In this document: positions 20,801-32,845 of the stretch, one piece after another
Position numbering within the stretch: position 1 is the first letter of the stretch
How the letters are laid out: each line of letters opens with the position of its first letter
DNA from: Mycobacterium gordonae
Lineage (GTDB): Bacteria > Actinomycetota > Actinomycetes > Mycobacteriales > Mycobacteriaceae
NCBI RefSeq assembly: GCF_017086405.1
Contig: NZ_CP070973.1
Coordinates: forward strand, 3,442,739-3,506,738
DNA length: 64,000 nucleotides
Reading direction: 5' to 3'
Notes under the pieces: model-generated
Told to the model about the DNA's origin: nothing
The model's input: only the letters and a program-made list of their open reading frames with translations
Database searches by the model: none
Made by a program: the position numbers and the translations under genes

Positions 20801-23800
20801 CAGCCGCTGTCGTCGCTGGATCTCCTTGAAGACGGTGAGCACCGGCGGCTCGCGCAGTGCGGCAACCTGGCGGTGTTGAGCCGGCCCGGGCCCGCGGCGG
20901 CGTCGCTTCCGGTGCTATGGGGTGCTCAAGTTGCGCGCACCCCCGAGGCCGTGGCGGTGCGCTTCCAGGGTGTTTCGATGACCTATCGGGAACTCGACGA
21001 CACCGCCAACCGGCTCGCGCAGCAGTTGGCCGCCACCGGCGCCGGCCCGGGAACCTTTGTGGCGCTGCTGTTTGCCCGCTCCGCCCAGGCAGTCGCGGCG
21101 ATTCTGGCAGTGCTGAAGACCGGGGCCGCCTATCTGCCGATCGATCCGGCACTACCGGCGGCTCGCATCGCGTTCATGCTCGACGACACCGCCCCGGTCG
21201 CGGCGTTGACCACCGCCGCGCTGGCCGGGAGGTTCGACGGGCACGACCTGCCGGTCATCGATATCAGTGAGCCCGCCGTTACCGGCCCCGCACCGGACTC
21301 TGCGTTACCCGTGCCTGCGGCAGATGACATCGCTTACCTCATCTACACGTCGGGCACCACCGGCGTGCCGAAAGGTGTTGCGGTGACGCATCGCAACGTC
21401 GCAGAGCTGCTCGCGTCACTTGGCGACAACCTGCAACCGGCGGGCCAGGTGTGGTCGCAGTGGCATTCGCTGGCCTTCGACGTCTCGGTGTGTGAGATCT
21501 TCGGGGCGCTGTTGTCCGGCGGCCGCCTGGTGGTGGTGCCCGAGTCGGTGACCCGCGCACCCGAAGAATTCCACACGCTGCTGGCCGCCGAACAGGTCAC
21601 CGTGCTCAGTCAAACCCCGTCGGCGTTCTACGCGCTGCAGGCGGTCACCGACCAGGGGCAGGCGCTGCGACTCGAAACCGTGCTGTTCGCCGGGGAAGCG
21701 CTGGAACCGCAACGCCTTCGGGCCTGGTTCAAGGCTCACCCAGAATCGCCGCGCCTGCTGAACCTGTACGGCACCACCGAGACGACGGTGCACGCGTCCC
21801 TGCGGCACATCGTCGCCGGCGATCTTGAGAGCACGATCAGCCCCGTCGGCGTGCCGTTGAGCCATCTGGCCTTTGTGGTCCTGGACAGCTGGTTGCGTCC
21901 GGTGCCCCCCGGTGTGGTGGGGGAGCTGTATGTTACCGGTAGCGCTGTGGGAGTCGGGTATTGGCGTCGGGCACCGTTGACGGCGGCGCGCTTCGTGGCG
22001 TGCCCGTTCGGGCCTGCGGGGACCCGGATGTACCGGACCGGAGATCTGGTGTCCTGGGGCGTGGACGGTCAGCTTCGCTATGTGGGACGGGCCGATGAGC
22101 AGGTCAAGGTGCGCGGTTACCGCATCGAGCTCGGCGAGATCCAGAACGCGTTGCTGGCCTGCCCGCAGGTCGATCAGGCCGTGGCCACCACCCGGGACAA
22201 CAGCTCCGGGGGCTCCCAACTGGTCGCCTACCTCACCCTGGCGCCCACCACAGCAGCCGATCGAGACGCCGGGCAAGACGCCGACATCGTCCAACAGTGG
22301 CAGCACCTCTACGACGACTTGTACGGAACCGCTGCCGCGGAGCCGGATTTCGGAATGGATTTCCGTGGCTGGAACAGCAGCTACACAGGTGATCCCATTC
22401 CCCTCGATCAGATGCAGGAGTGGCGATCGGCCACCGTCGACCGGGTACTGGCCCTGCAGCCGCGGCGCGTGCTGGAGATTGGCGCCGGTTCGGGGCTGGT
22501 GCTGTCCCACATCGCGCCGCACTGTGAGGAATACGTCGCTACGGATATGTCGCAGGTTGCCGTTGGCAACCTCGCCCGCGCGATGGAGCAGGCGCAACTC
22601 GAGTGGCGTCACCGCGTCCGGGTGCTGGCCCAACCGGCCCATGTGACATCGGGATTACCGCACAACCACTTCGACACCATCATTCTCAACTCGATCATTC
22701 AGTACTTCCCCAATGCGGGATATCTGACGGAGGTCCTCGACAGCGCCCTGGACCTACTGGCGCCGGGTGGCGCCCTGTTCATCGGCGACGTCCGCAACCA
22801 CACTCTGCAGGCCGCGTTCCAAACGTCGGTCGCGCTGGCCGATCCCGCCGCCGATGCCGGCGAGATCCGCCGCCGTGTCCGCCGCGCCATCGTCAGCGAA
22901 TCCGAACTCTTACTGGACCCAGAGTTTTTCGTCAGCTGGGCGGCCGACCACCATGCGGCGGCAGGGCTCGACCTTCAGGTCAAACGCGGGTTGGCCGACA
23001 ACGAACTCAACCGGTACCGCTACGACGTCGTCGTCTTCAAGACTCCGACACCGGTGCGGTCGCTGGCTGCCACGCCTACGTGGTCGTGGAGCGACGCGGC
23101 CGGGCTGCGGGCCCGGTTGGACTCCGATCGCCCTGCCGCCGTTCGTGTTACCGGCATTCCCCGCGCCGGACTGATCACCGACGTCGAAACCGAGCGCACC
23201 CTCGCCGCGGGGCTCCCGGTGCCTGACACACAGACGATGTCCCCGGACGAGGGGGTCGCCCCCGAACAATTGCATCGCCTCGGCGCGAGCACCGGGTACC
23301 GCGTCGCGGTCACCTGGGGGGCACAGCCCGGCACCGTCGATGCCGTATTCCTCACCGGCCGGTCACCGCTGACCGACGTCTACCTGTCCGCCGGCCAGAC
23401 ACACCCGCGCGGCGCCTACGCCAACGAGCCACACACCATCAGCGCGATCAGCGCGGTGCGCCAACAGTTGAGCACGCGATTGCCCGCCTATATGGTGCCC
23501 GCTCACATCGTGGTGCTGGACCGGTTCCCGCTGACCTCCTCGGGTAAACTGGACCGAAAGTCGTTGCCGGAGCCGGAGTCTCAGGGCGGAAAACGCTATC
23601 GGGCCCCGACCGACGTGATCGAAGAACTCCTCGCCGGCATCTATGCCGACGTGCTGGGGCTGCAGCGGGTCGGCGTGGACGAATCGTTCTTCGAGCTGGG
23701 CGGCGACAGCATCTTGTCGATGCAGGTTGTGGCGAAAGCGCGTGCGGCGGGGCTGGTCTGCAAGCCCCGTGACATATTCGCCCAACAGACCGTTGCCGGC

Positions 23801-26800
23801 GTGGCCAGGGTGGCCACCTTGGCCGACGGCAAGGGCGTCGTTGCCGACAACGGAGTCGGTGAGGTCCCGATCACCCCGATCATGTGGTCGCTGCGCAGCC
23901 TTGACGGCTGCGTTGACCAGTTCAGCCAGGCTGTGGTGGTGCAGGGTCCTGCCGGTGTCGCCGAGGCTGACGTGGCGGCGGCATTACAGGCGCTGTTGGA
24001 CCGCCATCCCATGCTGCGGTCGCGGCTGGTCGTCGACGACGCCGGGCGATGGTCGCTGGCGGTACCCGAACCGGGCGCGGTGACCGCGACGGGTTGCCTA
24101 CGGGCCGTGGCCGAGTGGTCCGACGACGCGGTGGTGGCGGCACGGGCGCGGCTGCGGCCGGCTACCGGGGCGATGATGAGCGCGCTGTGGGTCGCCGGTG
24201 CCCGGCAGCTGGTGTTGATCATTCACCACCTGGCCGTGGACGGGGTTTCGTGGCGAATCCTATTGAGCGACTTGATCACCGCCTGGGCCCAGCACAGCCA
24301 CGGGCAGCGGGTGGCGTTGCCCGAGGAGGGAACGTCGTTTCGGCGGTGGGCGTCCGTGCTGAGCGAATACGCAAACCGGCCCGAGGTAGTCGACCAGGCG
24401 GCCAGCTGGCGGCGCGTGCTCGCGGCTCCCGCCGCGTTGCCGGCGGCGCACCCGGAGGTGGACACCCTTGCCACCGCCGGCCACCTGTCGGTATCGCTGG
24501 ATGCGGAGCACACCCGGATGCTGCTCGGTGCGGTGCCCGCGGCGTTTCATGCCGGCATACAGGACATCCTGGTGATTACTTTCGGGCTGGCGTGGGCTGA
24601 GTTTCGCGGCGCCACCGGGGTGTCGATCGGCATCGATGTCGAGGGCCACGGGCGCCATGAGGAGCTCGCCGCGGACATCGACCTGTCGCGCACGGTCGGC
24701 TGGTTCACCACCAAGTACCCGGTTGCGTTGACGGTAGCCGGATTGGATTGGGCGCGGGTGATCGCCGGCCAGGCCGACCTGGGCGCGGTCATCAAAGACG
24801 CCAAGGAACAATTGCGCGCCCTGCCGCATCCCCTGACCTTCGGGGTGCTGCGCTACCTGAACGCAGACGCCGGTTTGTCCGGCTCCGACCCGGCTATCGG
24901 ATTCAACTACCTGGGGCGGCTGGGTAATTGGACCTCCGACGCGATGACCGGCGGATGGCGGCCGGTGCGCCGCGAGTTGCCGGCCATCGGTGTGGCCATG
25001 CCGATGATGCACACCCTCGAGGTCAACGCCGGCACCCTTGACACCGAGGACGGGCCGCGCTTGCAGGTGGACTGGACCTGGGCGACGTCGGTCCTCGACC
25101 AGGCACAGGTCGCCCGGTTGAGCCGACTGTGGTTCGAGGCACTGGCCGGGGTTTGCACGCATGTGCACGGCGGTGGCGGCGGCCTGACGCCGTCGGACAT
25201 CCTCCCCGCCCGGTTGAGCCGACAGCAGATCGACGGGCTGGAACGGCGGTACCGCGTCGCCGATGTGTTGCCGCTGACTCCCCTGCAGCGCGGGCTGCTC
25301 TTTCACGCCGACACGGCGCAGGACGATGTCTACGCGGTACAACTGAATTTCACCGTCAGTGGCCCCCTTGATACCGCCCGACTACACGCCGCGGTCCAGA
25401 CCGTGGTTTGCCGGCATCCCCACCTCTGCGCCCGATTCAACGAAGAGTTCGACGAACCGGTGCAGATCATCCCGGCCGAACCGGACGTGCCGTGGCAGTA
25501 CCTGGAACTCGAGACCGACGAGATCGAGTCGGTGTGTGCCGCCGAACGTGCCGCCGTGTGCGACTTGACGAATCCGCCGGCGTTGCGGGCGATGTTGATC
25601 CGCACCGGTGGGCACCGGCACACCTTCGTGCTCACCAACCACCACATCGTGCTCGACGGCTGGTCGATGCCGATCCTGTTGCAGGAGATCTTCGCCAGCT
25701 ATCACGGGCACCCACTGGCTGCTCCGGTGCCCTTGCGCAGTTTTGTGACCTGGCTGTCCGATCGGGATATCGCCGCCGCCCGCCGGGTATGGCAGCAGAT
25801 GCTGGCCGGGTTCGAGGTACCGACACTGGTCGCTCCCCGACAACAGTTGCGGGCGGGGCGGCGAGGCGCCGCCTCTTTCACTCTGTCCGCCGAATTGACC
25901 GGGGCGGTCAGTGATTTGGCGCGATCCTGCCGCACCACCGCCAATATCGTGCTGCAGAGCGTGTGGGCACAGCTGTTGATGTGGCTGACCGGCAGCCGCG
26001 ACGTGGTCTTCGGGACCGTCGTCTCCGGACGGCCGTCCGAGTTCACCGGCGCGGAGACCATGGTGGGGCTGTTGATCAACACCGTGCCGTTACGCGCCAC
26101 CATCACCGCAGCCACCACCACTGTGGAACTCGTCGGCCGGCTGCAAAGCGACTACCACGACACCCTGGAACATCAACACCTGGCGCTCAACGAAATTCAT
26201 CGCATTGCCGGTCAACAGCTGCTGTTCGACACGCTGTTCGTGTACCAGAACTATCCGGTCGACACCGGGGCGCTGCTCGATGCGCACGATCTGAGCATCA
26301 CGCAAGGTCCCACCCGCGATATAACTCACTACCCGTTGACGATTCGGGTGACCCCCGGCGCCGAGTTGGGCCTGCTGGTCCAATTCGACGCCGATCTGTT
26401 CCACGACGAGGACGTCGACACGCTGATCGGCCGGTTCGAACGTGCGGTGGCGGCGATGACCGCCGGCCCGACGCGCCGGTTGGTCTCGATAGATGTGCTC
26501 GAGGGCGCTGAGCATGCCCGGCTCGCCGCGTGGGGCAACCGGGCGGTGCTGAGCCAATCGCCGTCCGCGACAACGTCGATTCCGGTGCTGTGGGACGCGC
26601 AGGTTGCCCGCACCCCCGAGGCGGTCGCGGTGTGCGCAGACGGCGACTCGGTGACTTATCGCCAACTCGACGACACCGCAAATCGGATGGCGCAGCTGTT
26701 GGCCGGACGTGGTGTCGGCCCGGGAACGATTGTGGCTCTACTGCTTTCGCGGTCCGCGCAGGCGATCGCGGCGATTCTTGCGGTGCTCAAAGCCAGGGCC

Positions 26801-29800
26801 GCCTATCTTCCGATCGATCCCGGTCTGCCGGCGACGAGGATCGGGTTCATGATCGACGACGCCGCGCCGGTGGCCGCGATCACCACCGGGACGTTGGCCG
26901 GGCGGCTCGAGGGGTTCACCGGTGTGGTGATCGATGTCGGCGACGTCCGCCTTGACGAATACCCGAGCGCGGTGCTGCCCTCTCCGGCGCCCGATGACAT
27001 CGCCTACCTCATCTACACCTCGGGTACTACCGGATCTCCCAAAGGGGTTGCCGTACCGCATCAGAACGTGGTCGCGATGCTCAGATCGTTGGATGACCGG
27101 CTGCCGCGCCAGGGAGTGTGGTCGCAGTGTCATTCGCTGGCATTCGACTTTTCGGTATGGGAGATCTTCGGCGCGCTGCTCAGGGGTGGGCGGCTGGTGG
27201 TGGTGCCCGACGCCGTGGTCCGCTCGGCGCAAGAGCTGCATGCCATGCTGGTCACCGAGCAGGTCAGCGTGTTGAGCCAAACCCCGTCCGCGTTCTATGC
27301 GCTGCAGACCGCCGACGGGCTGAGCCCCGAGTCGACACTTCGGCCACATCTCCACACGGTGGTTTTCGGTGGCGAAGCGCTCGAACCACAGCGTCTGGGC
27401 GCCTGGCTGGCCAACCACCAAGGCGCACCACAACTGCTCAATCTGTACGGCATCACCGAGACGACGGTGCACGCCTCGCTACGGGAGATCGTGGCCGAGG
27501 ATCTCGAAGCTACCGGCAGCCCGGTCGGAGTGCCGTTGGACCACCTTGGCTTCTTGGTGCTGGACGGTTGGCTGCGCCCGGTGCCCGTGGGCGTGGTGGG
27601 TGAGCTTTATGTTGCCGGTGCGGGACTGGGGACCGGGTATGTCCGACGGCCCGGGTTGACGGCTGCACGGTTTCTGGCGTGCCCGTTCGGCGCTCCGGGC
27701 ACCCGCATGTATCGCACCGGGGACCTGGTGTCGTGGGGCTCGGACGGACAGCTGGAGTATGTGGGGCGAGTGGACCATCAGGTCAAGATCCGTGGCTACC
27801 GAATCGAACTCGGTGAGATCCGCGCGGCTCTAGCCGGGCTGGACGGGGTCGAGCAGGCGGTGGCGATCGCGCGCGAGGATCGTCCCGGTGACAAACGGCT
27901 GGTCGGATACCTCACCGAGTCGACCCCCGGTGTGGTCGACGTGGCCGAGGCGCGGCATGCGCTCGGTCAGCTGCTGCCCGCCTATATGGTGCCGGCCGCG
28001 CTCGTGGTGGTCGACGCGATGCCGTTGACGGTCAACGGCAAACTCGACCCACGTGCCCTGCCGATGCCGGACTACGGCGCGGGTGTCTCTCGACTTCCCG
28101 CCAATCCCATCGAGGAGATCCTGGCCGGTATTCAGGCCCAGGTCCTCGGCCTGGAGCGGGTAGGTGTCGAGGAGTCGTTTTTCGATCTGGGCGGGGACTC
28201 GCTGTCGGCGATGCGTCTGGTCGCCGCGGTCAATACCGCCCTGCATGCTGGGCTGTCGGTGCGCGCGGTGTTCGAGGCGCCGACAGTTGCCTTGCTGGCG
28301 GCGCGCGTCGGTTCGGCCGGCGCCGGACGGGACCCGCTCATTGCCGGCCCGCGGCCCGCGGCGATTCCCCTGTCGTTCGCGCAGAGTCGGTTGTGGTTCT
28401 TGCACCAATTCCACGGTCCGTCAGCGATATACAACATTCCGGTGGCGTTGCGGTTGCGTGGGCGGCTGGACGGGAACGCGCTGGGCGCGGCGTTCGTCGA
28501 CGTGCTCACTCGACACGAGAGCCTGCGCACGGTGTTCGCGACGTCGCAGGGAATACCGCAGCAGGTGATCGTGCCGGTCGAAACGGCCGACACCGGCTGG
28601 CGCACTGTGGACGCGACGGCGTGGACGGACCGGCAACTCACCGACGCCATCGAGGCGGTGGGACGGCACGCGTTCGACCTGACCTCCGAAATTCCGCTCC
28701 GCGCAGAGCTTTTCGCGCTGGCGGAAGACGAGCACGTGCTGGCGATCGCGGTGCACCATATTGCGGGAGACGGCTGGTCGGTGGCCCCGCTGGCTCGTGA
28801 CCTCGGACTGGCCTATGTTGCCCGCCGCGCGGGGCGCCCGCCGCAATGGGCAGAGCTGCCCGTGCAGTATGCCGATTACACACTGTGGCAACGGTACTGC
28901 CTCGGTGACCCGGCGGATCCGGGCAGTCGGCTTGCCGAGCAGCTGAGATTCTGGGAAGGCACGCTGGCCGGCCTGCCCGAGCGGCTTGCCCTGCCCACCG
29001 ACCGCCCCTACCCGACGGTCGCCGATTATCGCGGGGCCAGTGTGGCGGTGGACTGGCCCGCGCAATTACACCGGCGGGTACGCGATCTGGCCCGGGCGCA
29101 CGATGCGACCGGATTCATGGTGGTGCAGGCCGCCCTGGCGGTGCTGCTGGCCAAGCTCAGCGCGAGTTCTGATGTGGCGATCGGGTTTCCGATCGCCGGC
29201 CGCGGTGATTCGGCGTTGGACGACGTGGTGGGTTGCTTCGTCAACACCCTGGTCCTGCGGGTCGATCTCGATGGCGATCCGACAGTCGGCGAACTGCTGA
29301 GCCAGGTGCGCGAGCGTAGCCTGGCCGCCTACGAACACCAAGATGTGCCCTTCGAACTGCTGGTGGAGCGACTCAACCCCACTCGTTCGCTGACCCATCA
29401 CCCGCTGATCCAGGTGCTGATGGCCTGGCAGAACAATTCGCTGCCGCCCACCACCCTCGGCAATCTGGCGGTCAGCCCGGTGCCGATTGAAACCCACACC
29501 GCCCGAATGGATCTGGCGTTTTCACTGGCCGAACGATGCACCGGTGCCGGTGAACCGGCCGGGATCGGCGGGGCAGTGGAGTTCCGGACCGACGTGTTCG
29601 ACCCGGCCAGCATCGAAAGACTCGTCCAGCGACTACAGGCTGTCCTCGAAGCCATGACCGCCGAGCCCGGCGCGCGGGTGTCGTCGGTATCGCTGCTCGA
29701 CGCCGGGGAGCGCAGCCGGCTCGATGCGTGGGGCAACCACTCGGTGTTGACCGCCCCCGCAGCCACGGCGACGTCGATTCCGGCCGTCCTGGCCGCCCAG

Positions 29801-32800
29801 GTCGCGCGTACTCCGGATGCCGAGGCGGTGACCTGCAACGGGCGGTCGATGACGTACCGGCAATTCGACGACGCGTCGAACCGGCTGGCGCAGGACCTGT
29901 TGCAACGGGGCGCGGCCCCGGGCACCTGCGTGGCGCTGCTGTTCGGCCGCTGCAGCCAAGCGATCGTGGCGATCGCGGCGGTGCTCAAGACCGGCGCGGC
30001 GTATCTGCCGATCGACCCGGCGCTGCCGGAGGCGCGCATCGCGTTCATGATCCGGGACGCCGAACCGATTGCCGCCCTCACGACAACGGCCCTGATCGAC
30101 ACCCTCGGCGCCTACGGCCTGACGGTCATCGACGCCGACGATCCCGACATCGCTGCCGGTCCGGTGACCGCTATTCCGCCCCCCTCGGCGCAGGACATCG
30201 CCTATCTCATCTACACCTCGGGAACCACCGGGGTCCCCAAAGGCGTTGCCGTCACTCATCACAACGTTGTGCAACTGGCGGCGTCCCTGGATGACGCGTT
30301 GCCGCGTGCCGGGGTATGGGCCCAGTGCCATTCCTACTCTTTCGATGTTTCGGTATGGGAGATCTGGGGTGCGCTGTTGCGCGGCGCCCGGCTGGTGGTG
30401 ATACCCGAAGACGTGATGGCCGCCCCGGCCGACTTTCACGATCTGCTGGTTTCCGAACGCGTCAGTGTCCTTGATCTGAGTCCGTCCGCGGCGCAGCTGC
30501 TTTCGCCACAAGGTCTAGAGGATATGGCGTTGGTGGTCGGTGGCGAAGCCTGCCCGGCAACGGTGGTGGACCGGTGGGCCGCCGACGGCCGGTTGATGAT
30601 CAACGCCTACGGGCCGACCGAGACCACAGTGGACGCGGCAAGGAGTGCGCCGCTGCGAGCGGGCACGCCGCCCATCGGTGCACCGGTGTCGGGAGCGGCG
30701 CTGTTCGTGCTGGACGAGCGAATGCGTCCGGTGCCAGCCGGTGTGGTGGGCGAGCTCTACATCGCCGGGCGCGGTGTGGGGGTAGGGTACTGGCGCCGAG
30801 CCGAATTGACCGCGTCGCGGTTCGTGGCATGCCCGTTCGGCGGCACCGGCACCCGGATGTATCGCACCGGAGACCTCGCCTACTGGGGCGCCGACGGGCA
30901 GTTGCGGTATGTGGGGCGCGCCGACGAACAAGTCAAGATCCGCGGTTACCGCATCGAACTCGGCGAAGTGCAGACGGCGTTGGCCGCCCTCCACGGCGTC
31001 GACCACGCCGCGGTCACCGTCCGCGAAGACCGTCCTGGGGACCGGCGTCTGGTGGGTTACGTCACCGGAACGGCCGACGCGGCGCGGGTGCGTGCGCAGT
31101 TAGCCGGACGGCTGCCGGCATATCTGCTGCCGGCCGCAGTGGTCAACGTTGACGCGATCCCGTTGACGGCGAACGGGAAGCTCGACACCCGTGCCCTTCC
31201 GGCGCCGGACTACCACGACACGGCGCGTTACCGCGCTCCTGCCACTCCCGTCGAACAGCTCTTGGCCGACCGCTACGCCGAAGTGCTGGGCCTGCAACGG
31301 GTCGGCGTCGACGAGTCGTTCTTCGACCTGGGCGGAGACAGCATCTCGGCCATGCGGGTGATCGCGGCGATCAACAACGCCCTTAACGTCCGGCTCGCGG
31401 TCCGCAGCCTGTTCGATACGCCGACGGTCGAAGGGTTGGCCCGAGTGGTGGGTGACGAGGCCGGCGCCGATCCGCGCTACGCGGTTGTGCACGGGCGGTC
31501 CGGCACCGAGGTGTACGCGCGAGATCTGAAGCTGGACAGATTCATCGACACCGCGACGCTGGAGGCGGCGCCGGGCCTGCCGGGTCCGAACGCCGAAGTG
31601 CGCACGGTGCTGCTGACCGGTGCGACCGGTTTTGTCGGGCGCTACCTGGTGCTGGAGTGGCTGCAGCAGCTGGAGCTGAAAGACGGCAAACTGATTTGCC
31701 TGGTAAGGGGTCGATCCGACCAGGATGCGCGACGCCGGCTGGATGAGGTTTTCGACAGCGGCGACCCCCAGCTGCTGCGGCTCTACCGGGAGTTGGCGGC
31801 CGATCATCTGGAAGTCATCGCCGCAGACAAGGCCCAGATCGATCTCGGACTGGACCAAGACGCCTGGCAACGCCTCGCCGATACCGTTGACCTGATCGTG
31901 GATTCGGCGGCGGTGGTGAACGCGGTGCTGCCTTACAGCGAGCTGTTCGGACCCAATGTGGTGGGTACCGCGGAACTCATCCGGCTGGCGCTCACCACGA
32001 AGCTCAAGGCCTACGCCTTCGTGTCCACCGCCGACGTGGGAAGGCAAGTCAACCCGTCCGTATTCACCGAAGACGCCGATATTCGCGTCGTCAGCCCCAG
32101 CCGTGTCATCTCCGCCGAACCTGCCAACGGCTACGGCAACAGCAAGTGGGCCGGCGAGGTGCTGTTGCGTGAGGCCAACGACCTCTGTGGGCTTCCGGTC
32201 GCGGTCTTCCGCTGCGGCATGATCCTGGCGGACACCACGTATGCGGGCCAACTCAACCTGTCGGACACCTTCAGCAGGATGGTTTTGAGCTTGGTGTCGA
32301 CCGGCATCGCGCCGGCTTCGTTCTACCCGCCCGACCGCGACGGGAACCGGCAGCGCGCCCACTTCGACGGATTGCCAGTCACATTCGTCGCCGAGGCGAT
32401 CACCACTCTCGGCGCGCAGGTTCTCGGCCCCGGAATGCCCGCGGTCCAGACCTACCATGTGATGAATCCGCACGACGACGGTATCGGACTCGACGAGTAC
32501 GTCGACTGGCTGGTCGAGGCCGGCTACCCACTACGGCGGATCGCCGACTTCAGCGAGTGGGTGCGGCAATTCGAGACGGCCCTGCGCGCGCTGCCCGATA
32601 GGCAGCGCCGGCATTCCGTGCTGCCGATGCTGCTGACGCGCAATTCCGGGACCGTCGAACCACTTCAGCCGATGCACGGGTCGTACGCGCCGACCGATCG
32701 ATTCCGCGCCGCGGTGCGCGAAGCTAAGATCGGTCCCGATAAGAACAACCCGGACATTCCGCAAATATCGGCGCCGATCATCGTCAAGTACGTAACCGAC

Positions 32801-32845
32801 CTGCAACTGCTCGGACTACTCGGTCCCGGACCGGTCATATGCTGA
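11528..32845 (+). CDS. Giant five-module nonribosomal peptide synthetase with N-terminal carrier and terminal reductase
   Basis: 7105 residues in one frame. Domain order by motif: carrier (Ser48); C1, A1, T1 (Ser1121); C2 (HHIAGDG about 1306), A2, T2 (Ser2177), E2 (HHLSVDG about 2343); C3 (HHIVVDG about 2814), A3 interrupted by a SAM methyltransferase (EIGAGSG about 3648), T3 (Ser4061), E3 (HHLAVDG about 4233); C4 (HHIVLDG about 4705), A4, T4 (Ser5558); C5 (HHIAGDG about 5743), A5, T5 (Ser6605); NAD(P)-dependent reductase (TGATGFVG about 6695, YGNSK about 6869). C3 and C4 carry the HHIVxDGW form that follows epimerases, consistent with D-donors. Prediction: pentapeptide X1(L)-X2(D)-NMe-X3(D)-X4(L)-X5(L), released by reduction to an aldehyde or alcohol. 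There is no thioesterase. It overlaps the downstream ABC gene by 7 bp. The product is not identified. Confidence 0.95.
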   Translation: MTTIEGELQQRGSDGRSVEQVLIDIYRQVLGVEHVGVDQSFFDLGGDSLAAMRVVVAVNAALNADLRVGALFDAPTITQLASRIAGDSGCLKPLRAVPRPAVVPLSYAQSRLWFIDQLQGASPVYNRAVALRLRGKLDEQALGIGLSDVVRRHQALRTVFPAVDGIPRQVVLPVARADFGWQVVDATEWPADRLDAAITETARHPFDLAREIPLWARLFRVDEQNHVVVVVVHHIAGDGWSISVLASDLIAAYISRCAGKSPDWAELPVQYIDYTLWQRENLGDLTDRESPLAAQVGYWVEALAGMPHRLELPTDHPYPPVADHRGDQVQVDWPAILQQQIHELAREHNATSFMVVQAALAVLLSRLTSTSDVAVGFPIAGRGDPALDALVGFFVNTLVLRVDLDGDPSFAELLAQVRRRSLAAYEHQDVPFELLVDRLNPPRSRTHHPLIQVILNWQNNDPTVGLVAGDLQITPVAVDTHTARMDLAFFLIDRVAEDGELEGIGGRVEFRTDVFEATSIEAMIARLQTVLAAVTTHPGRRLSALNLLDRSEQARLAGWGNHATLARPSPPSMSISSAWAAQARRTPSAVALTYRDRSWTYLELEEASNRLAHLLSGYGAGPGAVVALLMQRSAQAVMAILAVLKTGAAYLPLDPGLPGSRLDFMIDDSAPCAAVTTAGLAATLSRHALPTIDVSDLDSTELQSFSYTSEPGPAPGDIAYLMYTSGTTGVPKGVAITHHNVIRLMGSLDADLQLAPGSVWTQCHSLVFDFSVWEIWGALLHGGRLVVVPDEVVRSPNDLRALLVDDQVTVLCQTPSAFYALATVDAQQRDGGDQLKLQAVIFGGEALQPQRLATWLNHAGRPPRLLNLYGITETTVHVSVRTIVEADVDCMVSPIGRPLPDTALFVLDRWLGSVAVGVVGELYVAGPGVGVGYVGRAGLTASRFVACPFGEPGTRMYRTGDLVRWGADGQLVYVGRADEQVKIRGHRIECGEVAAALAEVEGVGQAVVTVREDRPGDKRLVGYVTETVAGSLDLPGVRATVAKRLPSYMVPAAVVALEALPLTINGKLDIKALPAPTYVADDHYRPPATPVEEIISGIYAHVLGLERVGVDESFFDLGGDSLLAMRVVAAINSALDAGLAVRMLFDAPTVAQLAPRVGVGVTRMKPVAAVPRPAVVPLSFAQNRLWIIDQFQGPSPIYNIPVALRLRGTLDVEALGVALSDVVGRHESLRTVFSSAQGVPSQEVIPLRQADFGWQIVDARGWPANRLADAVAATASHHFDLSSEIPLRAVLFKVSEQEHILVVVVHHIAGDGWSVGVLAADLGAAYVARSAGRAPGWAQLPLQYADFTIWQRQTLGDLVDPDSPMAGQLRYWEQTLAELPPHVELPTDRPYPPVAEHRGDKVVLEWPAAVARRVRDVAGAHGATSFMVVQAALAVLLSKLSGSRDVAVGFPIAGRGDPALDGVVGFFVNTLVLRVDLNGNPTFADLLAQVRERSLAAYENRDVPFEVLVERLNPARSLTHHPLIQVMLAWQNNIAPSLALNDLDVAPIPVDTHTARMDLAFSMAERYADGGEPSGIGGTVEFRTDVFDAATVEALAGWLQTVLIAVTTHPRQPLSSVDLLAAEEQCRLNKWGNRAVLTQPAPPAISIPEAWAAQLARTPTAVALTCGPRSWTYRELDQASNRLAHHLAARGAHSGTLVALVFSRSAEAIVAMLGVLKSGAGYLPIDPALPSARIDFMLADATPVAVITTAGLVDRLEIHGVPVIDVGAPAISACPMTPRPMPPPDHLAYLIYTSGTTGVPKGVAITHHNVTQLLRITGFFSRRDQNFSSATRFAATQWHSYSFDVSVWEIWGALLRGGRLVIVPEDVAASPSEFHDLLTAERIDVLTQTPSAVGILDVAGLDSTALVVGGEACPPELVARWAPGRVVVNAYGPTETTVYAAMSPPLQPDSGPPPIGSPVSGAALFVLDRWLRPVPAGVVGELYVAGRGLGVGYWRRTALTAARFVACPFGGPGSRMYRTGDLVRWRDDGQLDYLGRADAQVKIRGYRIELGEVQTELAAIDGVGEAVVIAREDRPGDKRLVGYVTGAREVTGIRALLAQRLPPYMVPAAVIKVDALPLTVNGKLDTRALPAPEYQDADRYRGPEGAVEEILAVIYAEVLGLDRVGVDEPFFDLGGDSILAMQVVARARAAGVMCRPRDVFVEQTVAGLARIAVAADGDAASVDEGIGELAPTPIMRWLQSQIGAVHQFNQTMVLQAPAGVTETDVLTILQTLIDRHAMLRLRGGGDDWWVPGLGMDVAGCLQRVAALTPKTLAQARSRLDPTTGRMLCAQWCPEAGQLALVIHHLSVDGVSWRILLHDLDTVWRQLREGREVGLPPAGTSFQRWASLLNERAHAASVMDTADAWRQVLAASTALPPVRPDVDTLGSAGHLSAALDTDTTRMLLGAVPAAFHAGVQDILLIAFGLAWAEFLGSRGTPTLIDVEGHGRHDDIAPGVDLSRTVGWFTTRYPVALAVVGPDWAQVVAGDAALGSAIKDLKEQLRSVPHPLTYGLLRYLNSDVDLSGVEPAIGFNYLGRLGAPANSDGQVWSIGPRIADSNAGLSMALMHTVEVNAVTVETEAGPQLHADWMWAPSALDQSQVNRLSQLWFEALAGICAQARRGGGGLTPSDIVPARLTQQQIDELQSQYSIADVLPLTPVQQGLLFHATATGDDVYAVQLDFAIVGALVPERLRAAVQTVLTRHPNLAARFCDHEPVQLVPTDPVLPWQYLQLDTDEQIRHVCAAERTAVCDLADPPAFRAALIRTGEHRHRLVLTNHHIVVDGWSMPIVLREIFAAYHGQRLPAAAPYRRFVTWLADRDRAAAQDAWRHALSGFDSPTLIGPPARSALGPRSATLVRVPAAATRAVNELARSCHTTVNMVLQAAFSQLLRCLTGHHDVAFGTTVSGRPAEVSGAGSMVGLFINTVPVRATLTPTTTTADLLGRLHRAHHDTLEHQHLALSEIHRITGHDILFDTLFVYQNFPIDIAALSVADGLDITEMSRHDYNHYPLTVQALPGPEFGLRVEFDTDLFDTGAIDTLIRRFERILRVMTAEPGQPLSSLDLLEDGEHRRLAQCGNLAVLSRPGPAAASLPVLWGAQVARTPEAVAVRFQGVSMTYRELDDTANRLAQQLAATGAGPGTFVALLFARSAQAVAAILAVLKTGAAYLPIDPALPAARIAFMLDDTAPVAALTTAALAGRFDGHDLPVIDISEPAVTGPAPDSALPVPAADDIAYLIYTSGTTGVPKGVAVTHRNVAELLASLGDNLQPAGQVWSQWHSLAFDVSVCEIFGALLSGGRLVVVPESVTRAPEEFHTLLAAEQVTVLSQTPSAFYALQAVTDQGQALRLETVLFAGEALEPQRLRAWFKAHPESPRLLNLYGTTETTVHASLRHIVAGDLESTISPVGVPLSHLAFVVLDSWLRPVPPGVVGELYVTGSAVGVGYWRRAPLTAARFVACPFGPAGTRMYRTGDLVSWGVDGQLRYVGRADEQVKVRGYRIELGEIQNALLACPQVDQAVATTRDNSSGGSQLVAYLTLAPTTAADRDAGQDADIVQQWQHLYDDLYGTAAAEPDFGMDFRGWNSSYTGDPIPLDQMQEWRSATVDRVLALQPRRVLEIGAGSGLVLSHIAPHCEEYVATDMSQVAVGNLARAMEQAQLEWRHRVRVLAQPAHVTSGLPHNHFDTIILNSIIQYFPNAGYLTEVLDSALDLLAPGGALFIGDVRNHTLQAAFQTSVALADPAADAGEIRRRVRRAIVSESELLLDPEFFVSWAADHHAAAGLDLQVKRGLADNELNRYRYDVVVFKTPTPVRSLAATPTWSWSDAAGLRARLDSDRPAAVRVTGIPRAGLITDVETERTLAAGLPVPDTQTMSPDEGVAPEQLHRLGASTGYRVAVTWGAQPGTVDAVFLTGRSPLTDVYLSAGQTHPRGAYANEPHTISAISAVRQQLSTRLPAYMVPAHIVVLDRFPLTSSGKLDRKSLPEPESQGGKRYRAPTDVIEELLAGIYADVLGLQRVGVDESFFELGGDSILSMQVVAKARAAGLVCKPRDIFAQQTVAGVARVATLADGKGVVADNGVGEVPITPIMWSLRSLDGCVDQFSQAVVVQGPAGVAEADVAAALQALLDRHPMLRSRLVVDDAGRWSLAVPEPGAVTATGCLRAVAEWSDDAVVAARARLRPATGAMMSALWVAGARQLVLIIHHLAVDGVSWRILLSDLITAWAQHSHGQRVALPEEGTSFRRWASVLSEYANRPEVVDQAASWRRVLAAPAALPAAHPEVDTLATAGHLSVSLDAEHTRMLLGAVPAAFHAGIQDILVITFGLAWAEFRGATGVSIGIDVEGHGRHEELAADIDLSRTVGWFTTKYPVALTVAGLDWARVIAGQADLGAVIKDAKEQLRALPHPLTFGVLRYLNADAGLSGSDPAIGFNYLGRLGNWTSDAMTGGWRPVRRELPAIGVAMPMMHTLEVNAGTLDTEDGPRLQVDWTWATSVLDQAQVARLSRLWFEALAGVCTHVHGGGGGLTPSDILPARLSRQQIDGLERRYRVADVLPLTPLQRGLLFHADTAQDDVYAVQLNFTVSGPLDTARLHAAVQTVVCRHPHLCARFNEEFDEPVQIIPAEPDVPWQYLELETDEIESVCAAERAAVCDLTNPPALRAMLIRTGGHRHTFVLTNHHIVLDGWSMPILLQEIFASYHGHPLAAPVPLRSFVTWLSDRDIAAARRVWQQMLAGFEVPTLVAPRQQLRAGRRGAASFTLSAELTGAVSDLARSCRTTANIVLQSVWAQLLMWLTGSRDVVFGTVVSGRPSEFTGAETMVGLLINTVPLRATITAATTTVELVGRLQSDYHDTLEHQHLALNEIHRIAGQQLLFDTLFVYQNYPVDTGALLDAHDLSITQGPTRDITHYPLTIRVTPGAELGLLVQFDADLFHDEDVDTLIGRFERAVAAMTAGPTRRLVSIDVLEGAEHARLAAWGNRAVLSQSPSATTSIPVLWDAQVARTPEAVAVCADGDSVTYRQLDDTANRMAQLLAGRGVGPGTIVALLLSRSAQAIAAILAVLKARAAYLPIDPGLPATRIGFMIDDAAPVAAITTGTLAGRLEGFTGVVIDVGDVRLDEYPSAVLPSPAPDDIAYLIYTSGTTGSPKGVAVPHQNVVAMLRSLDDRLPRQGVWSQCHSLAFDFSVWEIFGALLRGGRLVVVPDAVVRSAQELHAMLVTEQVSVLSQTPSAFYALQTADGLSPESTLRPHLHTVVFGGEALEPQRLGAWLANHQGAPQLLNLYGITETTVHASLREIVAEDLEATGSPVGVPLDHLGFLVLDGWLRPVPVGVVGELYVAGAGLGTGYVRRPGLTAARFLACPFGAPGTRMYRTGDLVSWGSDGQLEYVGRVDHQVKIRGYRIELGEIRAALAGLDGVEQAVAIAREDRPGDKRLVGYLTESTPGVVDVAEARHALGQLLPAYMVPAALVVVDAMPLTVNGKLDPRALPMPDYGAGVSRLPANPIEEILAGIQAQVLGLERVGVEESFFDLGGDSLSAMRLVAAVNTALHAGLSVRAVFEAPTVALLAARVGSAGAGRDPLIAGPRPAAIPLSFAQSRLWFLHQFHGPSAIYNIPVALRLRGRLDGNALGAAFVDVLTRHESLRTVFATSQGIPQQVIVPVETADTGWRTVDATAWTDRQLTDAIEAVGRHAFDLTSEIPLRAELFALAEDEHVLAIAVHHIAGDGWSVAPLARDLGLAYVARRAGRPPQWAELPVQYADYTLWQRYCLGDPADPGSRLAEQLRFWEGTLAGLPERLALPTDRPYPTVADYRGASVAVDWPAQLHRRVRDLARAHDATGFMVVQAALAVLLAKLSASSDVAIGFPIAGRGDSALDDVVGCFVNTLVLRVDLDGDPTVGELLSQVRERSLAAYEHQDVPFELLVERLNPTRSLTHHPLIQVLMAWQNNSLPPTTLGNLAVSPVPIETHTARMDLAFSLAERCTGAGEPAGIGGAVEFRTDVFDPASIERLVQRLQAVLEAMTAEPGARVSSVSLLDAGERSRLDAWGNHSVLTAPAATATSIPAVLAAQVARTPDAEAVTCNGRSMTYRQFDDASNRLAQDLLQRGAAPGTCVALLFGRCSQAIVAIAAVLKTGAAYLPIDPALPEARIAFMIRDAEPIAALTTTALIDTLGAYGLTVIDADDPDIAAGPVTAIPPPSAQDIAYLIYTSGTTGVPKGVAVTHHNVVQLAASLDDALPRAGVWAQCHSYSFDVSVWEIWGALLRGARLVVIPEDVMAAPADFHDLLVSERVSVLDLSPSAAQLLSPQGLEDMALVVGGEACPATVVDRWAADGRLMINAYGPTETTVDAARSAPLRAGTPPIGAPVSGAALFVLDERMRPVPAGVVGELYIAGRGVGVGYWRRAELTASRFVACPFGGTGTRMYRTGDLAYWGADGQLRYVGRADEQVKIRGYRIELGEVQTALAALHGVDHAAVTVREDRPGDRRLVGYVTGTADAARVRAQLAGRLPAYLLPAAVVNVDAIPLTANGKLDTRALPAPDYHDTARYRAPATPVEQLLADRYAEVLGLQRVGVDESFFDLGGDSISAMRVIAAINNALNVRLAVRSLFDTPTVEGLARVVGDEAGADPRYAVVHGRSGTEVYARDLKLDRFIDTATLEAAPGLPGPNAEVRTVLLTGATGFVGRYLVLEWLQQLELKDGKLICLVRGRSDQDARRRLDEVFDSGDPQLLRLYRELAADHLEVIAADKAQIDLGLDQDAWQRLADTVDLIVDSAAVVNAVLPYSELFGPNVVGTAELIRLALTTKLKAYAFVSTADVGRQVNPSVFTEDADIRVVSPSRVISAEPANGYGNSKWAGEVLLREANDLCGLPVAVFRCGMILADTTYAGQLNLSDTFSRMVLSLVSTGIAPASFYPPDRDGNRQRAHFDGLPVTFVAEAITTLGAQVLGPGMPAVQTYHVMNPHDDGIGLDEYVDWLVEAGYPLRRIADFSEWVRQFETALRALPDRQRRHSVLPMLLTRNSGTVEPLQPMHGSYAPTDRFRAAVREAKIGPDKNNPDIPQISAPIIVKYVTDLQLLGLLGPGPVIC
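11830..15000 (+). other. NRPS module 1 (C-A-T)
   Basis: C1 has HHIAGDGWS and A1 has [11 protein letters not shown] near residue 722. Eye-aligned specificity residues of A1 are D,F,W,C,I,G,L,V,H plus the invariant Lys. They resemble threonine-type codes (D,F,W,N,I,G,M,V,H,K) at seven of nine variable positions. There is no epimerase, so the residue should stay L. Confidence 0.7.
15030..19570 (+). other. NRPS module 2 (C-A-T-E)
   Basis: A2 code by eye: D,V,W,T,V,G,A,V,Y,K; I cannot assign a substrate with confidence. The carrier has GGDSI, the form usually upstream of epimerases. An epimerization domain ([13 protein letters not shown]) follows, predicting a D-residue. Confidence 0.75.
19580..25240 (+). 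other. NRPS module 3 (C-A with inserted methyltransferase-T-E)
   Basis: C3 opens with [15 protein letters not shown] and has the HHIVVDGW form expected after an E domain. A3 code by eye is D,V,C,S,L,A,L,V,H,K, with an unusual Cys at the third position. A methyltransferase is inserted in A3 before its final LPAYMVP segment. The E domain ([13 protein letters not shown]) predicts D configuration, giving an N-methyl-D-residue. Confidence 0.75.
22290..23060 (+). other. In-line N-methyltransferase domain of NRPS module 3
   Basis: [26 protein letters not shown] (SAM-binding motif I), [22 protein letters not shown] and [14 protein letters not shown] follow the pattern of N-methyltransferase domains embedded between core motifs A8 and A9 of adenylation domains. 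It should methylate the amide nitrogen of residue 3 using S-adenosylmethionine. Confidence 0.85.
25250..28320 (+). other. NRPS module 4 (C-A-T)
   Basis: C4 ([23 protein letters not shown]) matches condensation domains that accept a D-donor. A4 code by eye is D,F,W,S,V,G,L,V,H,K, again threonine-like and close to A1. No epimerase. Confidence 0.7.
28330..31460 (+). other. NRPS module 5 (C-A-T)
   Basis: C5 has HHIAGDGWS, the form found here after non-epimerizing modules. A5 code by eye is D,V,W,D,V,G,A,V,D,K; I cannot assign the substrate. This residue becomes the reduced C-terminus. Confidence 0.7.
31540..32845 (+). other. NRPS terminal thioester reductase domain
   Basis: [15 protein letters not shown] is a Rossmann NAD(P)-binding motif, followed by CLVRG, then AFVSTADV (Thr/Ser) and [11 protein letters not shown] (Tyr-x-x-x-Lys) of the extended short-chain dehydrogenase fold. 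Such R domains release the peptide as an aldehyde or, after a second reduction, as an alcohol, as known for mycobacterial glycopeptidolipid synthetases that make alaninol. Confidence 0.88.

Noticed and set aside
24260..25342. Long minus-strand open frame within the NRPS gene (also 18665-20032, 21416-22642, 31100-32473)
   Set aside because: All are antisense to well-supported NRPS domains and have low-complexity, non-family translation.
11528..32845. Mycobactin synthetase identity for the NRPS
   Set aside because: It has no cyclization, salicylate or lysine-type modules and no mbt-type genes around; only MbtH is shared.
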